64,000 bases of DNA from DATCIH01 sp036507955 (GTDB lineage: Bacteria; Bacillota; Clostridia; Clostridiales; Clostridiaceae): the NCBI GenBank assembly GCA_036507955.1, contig DATCIH010000078.1, positions 45,334 through 109,333 of the forward strand, given 5' to 3'. The notes under the pieces are model-generated. The model was not told the origin of the DNA and did not search any database. It saw only the letters and a program-made list of their open reading frames with translations. Position 1 is the stretch's first letter, and every line of letters starts with the position of its first letter. Of this stretch, positions 44,089 to 53,553 are shown piece by piece. Both the position numbers and the translations under genes were made by a program.

Positions 44089-45249
44089 TTAGATATAATT
44101 TTTGATGCTTTTTACAACACCATTCTCTATGTAAACTCTTGGTACCCTTTTGCTAATACCACATATAACCTCGTAGCTTATTGTTCCTAAACTATCTGCC
44201 ATGTCCTCTGCTGTAAAATGTAATGCTCCTTCTGTTCCTATAATTATAACCTCATCTCCAACTTTCAAATCAGGAATATTGGTAACATCAATCATGAATT
44301 GATCCATACATATTGTCCCAACAATAGAGGCTTTACAACCTTTTACTATAACAAAACCATTATTTGATAGCTTCCTGGAATACCCATCAGCATAGCCAAC
44401 AGGTAAGGTTGCTATAATCATTACCTTTGAAGTTCTATATTTTCTTCCATAGCTTATATATTCCCCCGCTTTTACCTCTTTTATGTGTATTATATTAGCT
44501 TTCAAACATAAAACAGGCTTTAGCCTAAGTTTATCTCTCATAACTTCCTTAGAAGGATAATAGCCATACAATATTATTCCAGCTCTCACTGCATTATAAT
44601 AAGCCTCTTTAATATCCATAATCCCTGCACTATTAGATAAATGCTTAAGTTTTATGTGAACTCTCTCCTCTTCAAGCCTATTAATAACCCAATTGAATTT
44701 TTCTATTTGGCCCTTTGAATAAGTTTTGTCTAGTTCATCTGACGTGGAGAAATGAGAAAAAATACCCCTTATTTCAAGACCTTCTAGTTTAACTATCTTT
44801 AAGATAGTACTAATACTATTTTCATTTGGTAAAAACCCTATTCTACCCATTCCTGTATCTACCTTAATATGTACTATCCCGATTTTTCCTAATCTTACAG
44901 CTGTTTCTGATAGCAATCTAGCCATATCAAAGTCATATATCGTTTGTTCGATATCTAGTTCAATAAGTTTTTCAAATTCTCCTGGAGGGGTGAAGCCTAA
45001 GATAAGTATTGGCTTTTTTACACCTCCAAATCTAAGCTCAATAGCTTCGCTGAGCATGGATACAGCCAATCTATCTATTCCCTCTTGGACTAAGGTATTT
45101 GCTATTTCTACAGCGCCATGTCCATACCCATCTGCCTTAACAACTGCTATCAATTCTTTATCACCTATTAAGTTTCTTATTTCTTTTACATTGCTTACTA
45201 AATTGTCTAAATTTATTTCTGCCCATACAGGCCTACTATATTTAAACAT
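44089..45249 (-). CDS. alr: Alanine racemase
   Basis: A 386-residue PLP enzyme making D-alanine for peptidoglycan. The PLP lysine is in VVKADGYGHG near residue 38, and the second active-site region includes GTICMDQFMIDVT. A nearby gerS-like gene and mazEF give the arrangement seen in clostridia and bacilli. ATG 45249 follows AAGGAAG. Confidence 0.96.
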   Translation of the reverse strand: MFKYSRPVWAEINLDNLVSNVKEIRNLIGDKELIAVVKADGYGHGAVEIANTLVQEGIDRLAVSMLSEAIELRFGGVKKPILILGFTPPGEFEKLIELDIEQTIYDFDMARLLSETAVRLGKIGIVHIKVDTGMGRIGFLPNENSISTILKIVKLEGLEIRGIFSHFSTSDELDKTYSKGQIEKFNWVINRLEEERVHIKLKHLSNSAGIMDIKEAYYNAVRAGIILYGYYPSKEVMRDKLRLKPVLCLKANIIHIKEVKAGEYISYGRKYRTSKVMIIATLPVGYADGYSRKLSNNGFVIVKGCKASIVGTICMDQFMIDVTNIPDLKVGDEVIIIGTEGALHFTAEDMADSLGTISYEVICGISKRVPRVYIENGVVKSIKNYI

Positions 45250-45270
45250 TTACCCACTTCCTTTTAATCA

Positions 45271-45861
45271 CTAGCTTATGTTCATAATTTTATCCTTAAT
45301 ATCTGCCTCCGGCATAAAATTACTGTACTCTATTTTTATCCGTTCCTTTCCTTTATCATCAAATATTGATATGCCTAAAGGGATAGTATTTTTCTTATCA
45401 ATATAAAGTTTTGCAGAGGCTACACTTCTATTCTGTCCTGGTAATATCAATTGGATAACCTGACAATCTTTATTGGAGATTTTCTCGGTTGAAATTTTTA
45501 TATTTTCATCAGTGTATAACAATTGAATATACCGCTGGAGGCTACTATAACAGTAGAAATTTTCAAAATCATCATCCTCATTTGATATTCTTCCGGTTTT
45601 TATATCTTTTTTTGTTACTTTATCATTAGCATAAACCAAATTATATAAGCCATCAATATCAAACCTATATCCCTTATCTTTTATGGAGTATTCTCTAAGG
45701 TTATGAACTATTATTTCCTTAGAGTTGAAAATCTGAAGCTTAATATCTACCTGATAGCTATCCAAATTTTTAAGAGAATCTATTGCCTCATTTGGATCAA
45801 TATGCTTGTTACCACAGCTACATAAGAGCACAGCTAATATTATTATAAATAGTTTCTTCAT
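45271..45861 (-). CDS. gerS: GerS-like lipoprotein
   Basis: A 196-residue lipoprotein with lipobox LLCSC near residue 16. The body has the LolA-like fold seen in the GerS family (paired beta strands, IDSLKNLDSYQVDI near the start). In C. difficile, gerS is next to alr2 and is needed with CwlD for making cortex muramic-lactam, hence for germination. The adjacency to alr is the same here. Assignment is based on that synteny, length and form, so it is probable rather than certain. Confidence 0.65.
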   Translation of the reverse strand: MKKLFIIILAVLLCSCGNKHIDPNEAIDSLKNLDSYQVDIKLQIFNSKEIIVHNLREYSIKDKGYRFDIDGLYNLVYANDKVTKKDIKTGRISNEDDDFENFYCYSSLQRYIQLLYTDENIKISTEKISNKDCQVIQLILPGQNRSVASAKLYIDKKNTIPLGISIFDDKGKERIKIEYSNFMPEADIKDKIMNIS

Positions 45862-45933
45862 TAAAGCCCCTTCTAGTAATAGGTTATTATTAATAATATT
45901 CTTTTTTTAGCAATTATATAACTGGTAATTAAA

Positions 45934-47430
45934 CTAGAAAAAATCCATAATAGCTTTGGGTAACATTTCTACTAAATCTGTTGCGGTAACAGTAAACATT
46001 TCCTTTGATAAAAGGTCTCCTACATAGCCATGTAAATATGCAGCTAGAATTGCCCCCTCCATTATGTCATAGCCCTGTCCTATAAAAGAAGCAATTATCC
46101 CTGTTAAGGCATCACCCATGCCACTAGACGCCATAGCACTACTTCCAGTTGTATTAACCCATAGGTAATCTCCATCTGTTATAACGGTGTTATAGCCCTT
46201 TAATAATACAATAACTCCATTGTCCTTTGCAAATTTTTTAGAAACGGCGATTCTGTTTTCATTTATATAGTTCCTATGAAAGCCGGTCAATCTCTCCATC
46301 TCTAAAGGATGAGGAGTTATTATAATCCTACCCTTATAATTTTTAATAAGGTCTATATTTTTAGATAATAGATTTAAACCATCCGCATCTATTACTAATG
46401 GTTTATCTGAAGTTTCTAACACTTTTTGAAATAACTCTAAGCTTTTATCATTATTCCCAATACCTGGTCCAAAGGCAATAACATCACTTCTTTCTATTGC
46501 ATCCTTTAGTCCAATCTCCCTAGAATAATCTATTAAGATTGCCTCAGTAAGCTTGGCTGCTAAGATTTCAAGTACATCATTTGACGTTGCAACCTTAACT
46601 AGTCCAGCCCCTGCTCTGATAGTTCCTTTTGCAGCTAGATATGCAGCTCCTGCAAAGCCCTTAGAACCTGCGATAATTAGTACATTACCATAATTGCCCT
46701 TATGCCCATATTTATCCCTTTTCTTAATAATACTTTTTATATAAGCCTTATCTATCAAATATTCCTTAGAATCAAATTCATTTAAGGCAATAGACGGAAT
46801 ACCTATATCTTCAACAATTATTTCGCCAGTATATTCCTTTGCCCCTTTCCTTAGAAATCCCTCCTTATATACCTGCAGGGTTACTGTTTTGTTCGCTTTT
46901 ACTGCATTTCCTAATATATCACCAGTATCACAATCAAAGCCTGATGGTACATCAATAGACAATATATATTTGCTATAATTATTTATGTAGGTAATGCTCT
47001 TTTCATATATTCCTTCTAAATTCCTGGACAAGCCTGTGCCAAATATGCAATCTACAGTAAATTGAGACTCAAGTAATATATCCTTAAAGATTTCTAGATC
47101 CTTTTCATTTTTAAGTAGTATAATCTTAGCCTTTAGGCTATTTAAAATATTTAAATTTATTTGCCCCGCCAGGCTTAAATTTGTACCTACTGAAATTAAA
47201 AAAATAGTTACATCCTTGCCATTATTAATAAGATGTCTCCCTAGGGCTAAGCCATCTCCTCCATTATTGCCATTTCCGCAAACAATAACAAAACTATTGA
47301 AACTATTTAAGTCAATATTCTTTAATATCTTAAGCGCTGCATTTTCCATGAGCACTATCTCTGGAATATTTAAAGCCTTAATGCAAAATTCATCTATCTC
47401 TCTAATTTTTTTCCTTTGAAATATTCTCAA
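45934..47430 (-). CDS. nnrD: Bifunctional NAD(P)H-hydrate epimerase / dehydratase
   Basis: A 498-residue fusion protein. The N-terminal YjeF epimerase (about 1-215) has GNGNNGGDGLALGRHL. The C-terminal ADP/ATP-dependent dehydratase (about 230-498) has GSKGFAGAAYLAAKG and FGPGIGNND. It repairs damaged NADH and NADPH hydrates. The start is TTG at 47430, immediately after the acpS stop and six bases after AGAGGTG. Confidence 0.94.
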   Translation of the reverse strand: MRIFQRKKIREIDEFCIKALNIPEIVLMENAALKILKNIDLNSFNSFVIVCGNGNNGGDGLALGRHLINNGKDVTIFLISVGTNLSLAGQINLNILNSLKAKIILLKNEKDLEIFKDILLESQFTVDCIFGTGLSRNLEGIYEKSITYINNYSKYILSIDVPSGFDCDTGDILGNAVKANKTVTLQVYKEGFLRKGAKEYTGEIIVEDIGIPSIALNEFDSKEYLIDKAYIKSIIKKRDKYGHKGNYGNVLIIAGSKGFAGAAYLAAKGTIRAGAGLVKVATSNDVLEILAAKLTEAILIDYSREIGLKDAIERSDVIAFGPGIGNNDKSLELFQKVLETSDKPLVIDADGLNLLSKNIDLIKNYKGRIIITPHPLEMERLTGFHRNYINENRIAVSKKFAKDNGVIVLLKGYNTVITDGDYLWVNTTGSSAMASSGMGDALTGIIASFIGQGYDIMEGAILAAYLHGYVGDLLSKEMFTVTATDLVEMLPKAIMDFF

Positions 47431-47805
47431 TCAAAGCACCTCTATAATCGCATAAGCTATTGCATATTCTTTTTCATGAGATATACTTATAAAAATTTTA
47501 TAGCTACCCATTTTTTCTGCAAGACCTGCAGCATTTCCCTTTAGGTTCACATAAGGCATGCCAAGTGAATTTCTAATAATCTCTATATCTTTAAATTTAA
47601 AATTCCTAAAACCAGTTCCTAAGGCTTTAGCTACTGACTCCTTAGCCGCAAAAATTCCTCCAATGTATTCTTCACTAAAGTTTCTACTTAAAAGATATTC
47701 CTTTTCTTTATCAGAAAAAATCTTATCAATAAATTTGTTTCCAGAAGTCATTATTTTTTTTATTCTTTTTAAATGGACAATATCCGTTCCAATGCCAATA
47801 ATCAA
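47431..47805 (-). CDS. acpS: Holo-[acyl-carrier-protein] synthase
   Basis: A 124-residue 4'-phosphopantetheinyl transferase. Its family beginning is IIGIGTDIVHLKRI, and the metal/catalytic motif is FAAKESVAKALGTGF. I chose TTG 47805, because it follows AAGGAAGGTG with six bases between and gives the standard N-terminus. The long in-frame extension to 47946 runs into the intergenic repeat region and is not part of the protein. The acpS-nnrD-gerS-alr order suggests one operon. Confidence 0.93.
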   Translation of the reverse strand: MIIGIGTDIVHLKRIKKIMTSGNKFIDKIFSDKEKEYLLSRNFSEEYIGGIFAAKESVAKALGTGFRNFKFKDIEIIRNSLGMPYVNLKGNAAGLAEKMGSYKIFISISHEKEYAIAYAIIEVL

Positions 47806-47923
47806 ATGATACACCTTCCTTAAAGCTTTTGAATACTTGTATTTTACTACTTCAATAAATAAGAAGCAATAATATTTAGGATTGATGTCGGGGGGTAAGC
47901 TGAGGCGGTAGTTATTTTGTTGT

Positions 47924-48039
47924 CGGTCTAAGCTGAACAGGGACATACCTGCATCGTATGTTACGATAATATCTGCTGCTTTCGAACTAGAAAATAGTAA
48001 CTTTACACAATTCTTGTTCGAAAGGCAGGTGTGTCCCTG
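47924..48039. repeat. Palindromic intergenic element, long intact form
   Basis: Flank CGGTCTAAGCTGAA precedes an outer pair of arms: CAGGGACATACCTGC (47938-47952) and GCAGGTGTGTCCCTG (48025-48039), 13 of 15 pairs. Inside are ATCGTA-TGT-TACGAT (47953-47967) and CTTTCGAAC (47979-47987) with GTTCGAAAG (48016-48024). The whole folds as a three-way junction. It has no reading frame and lies between acpS and the next gene. A related copy is at 63765. Confidence 0.7.
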
Positions 48040-48147
48040 AAATGAATTATTCTTTGTATCGGTAGATAAGGAAGACTAGTAGAATTGATGTCGGGAGTAA
48101 GCTGGTGCGCTTGATATTTTGCTTTGATCTAACATGCAAAAAAATTT

Positions 48148-48181
48148 AGGGAACATACTTGCAACGATCAAGCATGTCCCT
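48148..48181. repeat. Short hairpin variant of the palindromic element
   Basis: AGGGAACATACTTG pairs with CAAGCATGTCCCT across a seven-base loop, with one bulge and one mismatch. It is the reduced form of the 47938 element and lies 27 bases before the end of the small conserved gene. Confidence 0.55.
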
Positions 48182-48208
48182 AGATTGATAATTATCTTTC
48201 AATATTAA

Positions 48209-48559
48209 TTAATTTACTGCACTATAAATTTCTTCATTACAATCCACTATGTACTTGTCCAACTCATCTTCCACAACTTCTAATAGATGAACTGGAGAAA
48301 CAGTATGTTCATATAAACAATTTAAAAGGTTATGAACCTTTGACTGTTTTGAACTAATATCTCTCACATGATTTTTTAAAACTTCTATTCTCCCCTCTGC
48401 ATAAATCTCAACTTCAATAGCTATACCATATGTATCAATAGCATTATTCGAGTCAGGAGCTTCTATTGGTAGAAGGGCTTTTTCTTTAACAAGCCTATAA
48501 TTATAAGTATATTTCTTTCCGTTTTCCAGCAATGTTTTAGTAAGATTTTCTACGATCAT
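48209..48559 (-). CDS. Small conserved clostridial protein (DUF6514-like)
   Basis: A 116-residue soluble protein of unknown function. It resembles, from memory, the DUF6514 family of clostridia (NLTKTLLENGKKYTYNYRLV, then YGIAIEVE). I chose ATG 48559, which is preceded by TGGGGGG; the in-frame TTG at 48574 touches that site. Upstream on the minus strand are TTGAAA (48608-48603) and TATAAT (48583-48578) with a long 19-base spacer, and a palindrome AGCATA-ACA-TATGCT (48589-48603) inside it that could be an operator. Confidence 0.6.
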   Translation of the reverse strand: MIVENLTKTLLENGKKYTYNYRLVKEKALLPIEAPDSNNAIDTYGIAIEVEIYAEGRIEVLKNHVRDISSKQSKVHNLLNCLYEHTVSPVHLLEVVEDELDKYIVDCNEEIYSAVN

Positions 48560-49002
48560 TTTACTACCCCCCAATTAATTATATCTGTAGCATAACATAT
48601 GCTTTCAAAAAAAAATGTCATAATGTAATGACTTATATTGTTTTTAATATAAGTATAACTGACAACATCCTAGTTCATTTATGAAGTAAAACTATAATAT
48701 GTGATTTTTATGGGAGTTATTCCCTCATTATTCCTCAGATATTGTCGGAAAAAATATAATATTATCAGAAATATCAAATATGTCCTACTGAATTTCTGTG
48801 TAGACATTATTATGCATGTTTTTTCTATAACATGGCATAATAAGTAAATTTTTCTTAATAACTTCAATTAAACTTTCTTTAAAACATTTTCCGTAAAAAA
48901 AGATAAATAAATGTCATGATATTCTTGAATATTTTTTAGTTATATACGATAATGAAATATAGAGATTTTTTTTTAATATTGTAAACGATTGGAGGACACA
49001 TA
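48560..49002. other. Gene-free gap before the chemotaxis receptor gene
   Basis: This AT-rich 443-base gap holds the divergent promoters of the small conserved gene (minus) and the receptor (plus). I see no riboswitch; in particular the GEMM c-di-GMP motif often found before such receptors is missing. No convincing small gene was found. Confidence 0.6.
48925..48953 (+). promoter_or_regulatory. Promoter of the chemotaxis receptor gene
   Basis: Two readings overlap. As sigma-A: TTGAAT (48925-48930), 17 bases, GATAAT (48948-48953). As sigma-D: TGAA (48926-48929), 15 bases, TACGATAA (48945-48952), close to TAAA-N15-GCCGATAA. The product favours the second. The start codon is 50 bases downstream. 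Confidence 0.45.
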
Positions 49003-51261
49003 ATGAAACTACCAAAGTTTCCAAGACTACTAAAAAGGAAGGCTAAGAATAAATCTGTTATTATAAGAAATGAAAAGCAGAGGGAAAAAGAAGACAAGCC
49101 TTTCAAATTGTTAAATGCAAAAAGGAAAAATGGTGATCGTAAAATAGATCTAAAGGGGATCAAACCTGGGACTATATCTTTTTTTGAATCTAATTCTAAA
49201 AAATTTACAAAGTTTTCCAGAGGCATTTCCATTAAATCCAGGCTTACCATTGCCTTTGTAGCGGTAATCTTAATACCTTTATCCGTTATAGGTGCTAATT
49301 CCTTTATTCAATCAAGTAAAGCTCTAAATACTACTATAACTTCCTATTCTGCAGAGCTTACGTCTCAAGTTGGAAATAATATCAATGCAACTTTTAAAAA
49401 ATGTGATGATTTAACGGTACAAATAGCTTATGATACAAAAACTCAAGCTGCTTTAGATAATGCTTCTTCCAAAACTGTAGATGAAGAATCAAAAATCTCT
49501 AGTTTCTTGACATTAAGTACTTCACTTGCTAATCAGATAGCAGGCTCTGGCTTGATAACTGGCTTAGACATTTATCCTTTGACTGGAGAAACTATAGGTA
49601 CTAATACATCAATAAGTACTGAAACATTAAAAGATCTTCAGCAGAAATCTTCTACCCTAAAAAGCGGTGGTTTATGGTCATTAGCAAGTTCTCAACTTTC
49701 TGACAAAGTTTTAGTATTTTGTAGACCAATAAATAGCAGCAATTTAAATGAAATTACTGCGTATGGAGTAGTAGTTTTGAATCCTACTAAACTTTATGCT
49801 CAAATGGGAAAAATTAATTATGGTAAAGGCTCTGATTTCTTTATTGTGGATGATAAAGGGTTAGTAGTTTCTATGGCTGACCATACTGTTATAGGAAAAC
49901 CCTTAAATTATAAAGGTTTATCTGCAAAGTTAAATTCTAAAGAAAAAAATCTTGCAACTAAGCAAGATATAAAACCTTCTGACAGAGTTTTTAACTATAC
50001 CTCTGGAAAGATTAATGACCTAGTTACTTACTACTCAATTCCAGGGACCAATTGGTATTTTGTAGCAACCATACCCAATTCATCAATATTTGCTGCATCT
50101 ATATACTTACTAATAAATACTATATTAGTAAGTATGATCATTTTTGTTATTGGTATTTTGCTTTCTCTGATGATTTCAAAAAGTATATCTAATCCCCTAA
50201 AAGATCTGGTATTACTAATGAATAATGCTAAAGATGGCAATCTTAATATTAAAAGTGAATACAAAAATAATGATGAAATTGGTTTCGTAATAAAGAATTT
50301 TAATGAGATGGTTTCGAAAATAAGTTCTTTAATCATGGATGTGAAGGTGTTATCACAAAATCTAACATCTAATACAGAAAAGATTTCTGATATTTCTGAG
50401 CATTCTTATACTTCTGCAGAAGAAATAGCAGCTACCATGCAGGATATAGCTAAGGGAGCTTCTGAACAAGCTTTAAGCGCAACTGATGGTGTTTCCTATA
50501 TGTCTACCCTGGCGGATGGTATAAATACAGTAGATATAGATATGCTTAATGTATCAAAGCAATTAGCAGCTGCTAATGAATTAAAGACTGAAGCTAGCAA
50601 TTCCGTAAAAGCACTTAATGAAAAAGCAATGGAAACAAGTACTGCTTCAGATAAGATAGTTAAAGAGATTAATGATTTAAATGACAGTATGAAAGAAATT
50701 AAAAGTATTGTTAAATTGATTGTGGGAATAGCAGAACAAACTAATCTCTTATCTCTTAATGCTGCTATTGAAGCAGCGAGAGCTGGGGAGGCAGGCAGAG
50801 GCTTTGCTGTGGTAGCTGATGAAGTAAGAAAGCTGGCAGACAAATCAAAGGAAGCTTCTAAAAAAATAAATATTATCTTGAATGTAATTCAAGATAAAGC
50901 TCAACTTACAACTAATGAAGCAAATTCAACCAGATTAATAATTCATGAGCAGATGGATGCTGTAAATAAAACTGAAGACGCCTTCCAGGTTATATTTAAT
51001 GCTATAGGAAATATAACTTCTCAAATGGAACATATGAGCCTTTCTGTTAAGGATATCCTTAAAGCAAAAGATAATACATTAAATGCTATTGAAGGTATCT
51101 CGTCAGTATCAGAAGAAACTGCTGCAACAACAGAGGAGATCTCAGCAAGCACTCAGGAACAAATAGCAGGAGCGATGCAATTATCCAGCTTATCAGAAGA
51201 ACTTGCAAAAATGACCTCTAATTTAAATGAAGCTATATCATATTTTAAAACTGAGAAATAG
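49003..51261 (+). CDS. Methyl-accepting chemotaxis protein
   Basis: A 752-residue receptor. An unusual, strongly basic cytoplasmic segment of about 80 residues precedes the first helix (about 82-101). An outer dCache-like sensor region runs to about 365, then the second helix (about 368-393), HAMP, and the signalling domain with the conserved hairpin tip (EQTNLLSLNAAIEAARAGEA, followed by GRGFAVVADEVRKLADKS). ATG 49003 follows TTGGAGG, and no internal start would remove the extension. It signals to CheA/CheW; the ligand is unknown. A hairpin terminator follows. Confidence 0.93.
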   Translation: MKLPKFPRLLKRKAKNKSVIIRNEKQREKEDKPFKLLNAKRKNGDRKIDLKGIKPGTISFFESNSKKFTKFSRGISIKSRLTIAFVAVILIPLSVIGANSFIQSSKALNTTITSYSAELTSQVGNNINATFKKCDDLTVQIAYDTKTQAALDNASSKTVDEESKISSFLTLSTSLANQIAGSGLITGLDIYPLTGETIGTNTSISTETLKDLQQKSSTLKSGGLWSLASSQLSDKVLVFCRPINSSNLNEITAYGVVVLNPTKLYAQMGKINYGKGSDFFIVDDKGLVVSMADHTVIGKPLNYKGLSAKLNSKEKNLATKQDIKPSDRVFNYTSGKINDLVTYYSIPGTNWYFVATIPNSSIFAASIYLLINTILVSMIIFVIGILLSLMISKSISNPLKDLVLLMNNAKDGNLNIKSEYKNNDEIGFVIKNFNEMVSKISSLIMDVKVLSQNLTSNTEKISDISEHSYTSAEEIAATMQDIAKGASEQALSATDGVSYMSTLADGINTVDIDMLNVSKQLAAANELKTEASNSVKALNEKAMETSTASDKIVKEINDLNDSMKEIKSIVKLIVGIAEQTNLLSLNAAIEAARAGEAGRGFAVVADEVRKLADKSKEASKKINIILNVIQDKAQLTTNEANSTRLIIHEQMDAVNKTEDAFQVIFNAIGNITSQMEHMSLSVKDILKAKDNTLNAIEGISSVSEETAATTEEISASTQEQIAGAMQLSSLSEELAKMTSNLNEAISYFKTEK

Positions 51262-51270
51262 GAATAAAGA

Positions 51271-51309
51271 AGACCGTATAAACATCTCAGAGTGTTTATA
51301 CGGTCTTTT
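51271..51309 (+). terminator. Terminator after the chemotaxis receptor gene
   Basis: A perfect 14-base stem (51271-51284, AGACCGTATAAACA, with 51293-51306) around an eight-base loop, then a short run of T's. It lies nine bases after the receptor stop and 36 bases before the end of the pseudogene region. Confidence 0.8.
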
Positions 51310-51344
51310 AAAATATGTGAAACCTCTTTCCGTATGGCTTATAT

Positions 51345-52997
51345 TTAGTTCTCTTCTATTATTATAAATCCCCAGGCATCGAGTTTTATAATCTCATTAG
51401 TATTTATTTCCTCTTCTGTAACCAAATCCCTACCTAACTTATAAAGATAACTGAATGAAGCAGAATCCTTTGAATAATTAAAATAATAGTGGACGTTCTT
51501 ATCTTTCCCATTTATTCCTGATTTTGTAATCAGTGGAAAATGAAACTCTTGGTCTTTTCCATATAATCCTGCAGTTTCTAATACATTTTTTAATACTTTT
51601 CCCAAAACTGCATCACTAGTAATACACCCAATATAAGTGGCTATACCACAGCCATAGCTATTTTGGGTAATGGCTGCATACTTTCCCCAAAATTGGTGGT
51701 CATAATAAGCCAGCACCTTAGCTGTTGTAGGAGTAATTAATTCCATCCATGAGGATATATTGTTATTTTCTTTGCCCACTTGGAAAGGGTCACCTTTAAG
51801 TGATACATTTTCTGGTAAAGAGAATTGGCTATAATAGATACCACAGGCTTTACCTATAATTCCCGGCTGATGTGAGGATCTAACTTGCACATTCTCATTA
51901 CAAAAACCGCTTTTAAAAGTGTATAAGATATGACCACCCTTCTCTACAAAACTGTTCAAACGCTCTAGTAGACTTTCTGAGGAGGCATATAATGCAGGAA
52001 CTACCAGCAAGGAATAATCTTCAATGTTAGAGCTAGTAGGGTCTACAAGATCGCAGCCAATATTCATTTCGTAGAGGATCTTATACATTTGCATCAATAT
52101 GTCATTATATTTTTTACCATCAGGCAACTTGAACCAATTGAAGGCTGTAAGAGCTTCATTGCTAAAAAGCAAAGCTACCTTGTTTTTTTTCTTTAGATTT
52201 ATCAAATTGCTACTTAACTTATCAAAGTCCTTCCCTATAATTTTTGCTTCTTCATAAGCAGGGTTTGGTTCAAAATCATGATTCAATAACCCTTTCCAAT
52301 AGGTTTCGCATCCATTATGTATGGAATGCCAGTGCCAATATTCTACCATATTTGCACCTGATGCCAGATGACTGAATGCCTGTAGCCTCAGTTGCCCTGG
52401 ATATGGAGTCCAATACGCAAAGCCCTGCGCTTGTGTTTCAAGAACCAGATAGTTTTTTCTTTTCATAGAGCGACCTAAATCGCCGAAAAGGGATATTTCC
52501 ATACCTGTAAGTTTATCTTGTCCTGGATGGTAAATATCTACACCAACTATATCGAAGGCCTCAGCAGTAGCAAAATGGTCTACATCCGGATTGATACCGC
52601 TATGATAGCCACATCAGTCAAAACAAAAATTCTGGGTTACAAATTGTCCTAGGCGTTTATACCCATTTACAATAGCTACCTGCCAAGCTAGAAAATCAGT
52701 AACAAGCTTTCGTTGGAATTTTGAAAACTCAGCTCCAAGACTGGCATTAATTGTGCCTTCAACGGAAGGAAAATCTTCCCAACTATTAATTTTATTGCTC
52801 CAATAGTCAAGACCAAATTCTTTGTTTATAGTTTCCAAACTTTTGAATTTATCCTTCATATATTTTACAAACTTAACCTGCACATTTGGCCCACAGGTGT
52901 TATAGTGGCTAGTTTCATTATCAGTTTGATAACCTATAATACAAGAATGATCTTTCACATGCTCCATTAACTTACGTATTACTCTTTCTGCAAAAAA
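51345..52997 (-). pseudogene. GH42 beta-galactosidase fragment (broken)
   Basis: About 550 codons of a GH42-type beta-galactosidase: the acid/base region GYQTDNETSHY, then the nucleophile region YLVLETQAQG, then the trimerisation-like and C-terminal domains to a normal stop. It is broken by an in-frame TGA (52616-52614), where family members have Trp (FCFD-stop-CGYHSG). Upstream it also has a frameshift in a run of nine T's at 52992-53000; ten T's would restore the frame. The N-terminal part belongs to a differently framed fragment. Expression as a working enzyme is not possible. Confidence 0.8.
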
Positions 52998-53013
52998 AAA
53001 TAGGTAGGACTTG

Positions 53014-53553
53014 TTATATCCATATTCTGCCTAGTTCTACCATATTAATATTATGATATTTGTTTACATTAGTGCCCACTGTTTCTGGATGATTCCAATA
53101 GGCATTATTCATGTTCACATCAGCATATTTGTTCAGGCTATAAATATCTGCTGCACCTTGGGCATGGTTGGAGATATTAATTGCACATTTAGCCCCCAAG
53201 GAAAGTATATGATTACGCATTTCAAGTGAAAAATCTAACTGTAAGGAAGTAAGGAATTCAGTATAATCAGCATATCGTGCTGGTGAATAAATTCCACTAT
53301 AATCTGCTTTCCAATCAACATACATCTGAGTACCTTCTAAATGCGGTAAGCATTTTACAGTTCCTAGCTCTGGATTTTCCTCCTCTAACAAGCAGCGAGT
53401 ACCGTCATCCTTCGTCCAAGCTTTATCCAAAGCATTTCTCGAACCGTATTTAGCGAGAAGATAATAGTTAAACCTCCTATCCAGTTCCTTTCGGTAAGAT
53501 GGTAACCCTATTTTATCACGCCCTTCATACCAGAAGATACCGCCTTCATTCAT
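53014..53553 (-). pseudogene. Glycoside hydrolase N-terminal fragment
   Basis: A 179-codon fragment of a secreted-type or cytoplasmic glycosidase (SPARYADYTEFLTSLQ; NISNHAQGAADIYSLN; NNAYWNHP). Its true N-terminus is missing: the frame begins abruptly at the border with the solute-binding protein fragment. At its end, near 53020, one base is missing relative to the expected GRNMDIT, which would continue into the GH42 part. It may be the N-terminal half of the same gene or a second enzyme fused by deletion. Confidence 0.65.

Larger units (their letters stand above)
47881..48190. repeat. Two diverged copies of an intergenic repeat unit
   Basis: The gap 47806-48208 (403 bases) holds no gene. 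Two units begin with the similar words ATTGATGTCGGGGGGTAAGC (47881) and ATTGATGTCGGGAGTAAGC (48085). Each continues through a TATTTTG stretch, a GRTCTAA word and a hairpin whose arms are GGGACATACCT-like. The first unit carries the long element at 47938; the second carries the short hairpin at 48148. Confidence 0.6.

Noticed and set aside
47806..47946. N-terminal extension of acpS
   Set aside because: The extra 47 codons lie in the repeat-bearing intergenic gap and upstream of a good ribosome site; the standard AcpS N-terminus begins at TTG 47805.
47938..48039. Simple transcription terminator
   Set aside because: The structure has three stems, long loops and no T tract, and it recurs with its flank elsewhere.
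48679..48867. Open frame of 62 codons in the gap before the chemotaxis receptor
   Set aside because: No ribosome site, composition like the surrounding AT-rich gap and no recognisable protein features.
48560..49002. c-di-GMP (GEMM) riboswitch before the receptor gene
   Set aside because: The conserved GCACAGGGCAAACC-like core and tetraloop-receptor motifs are absent.
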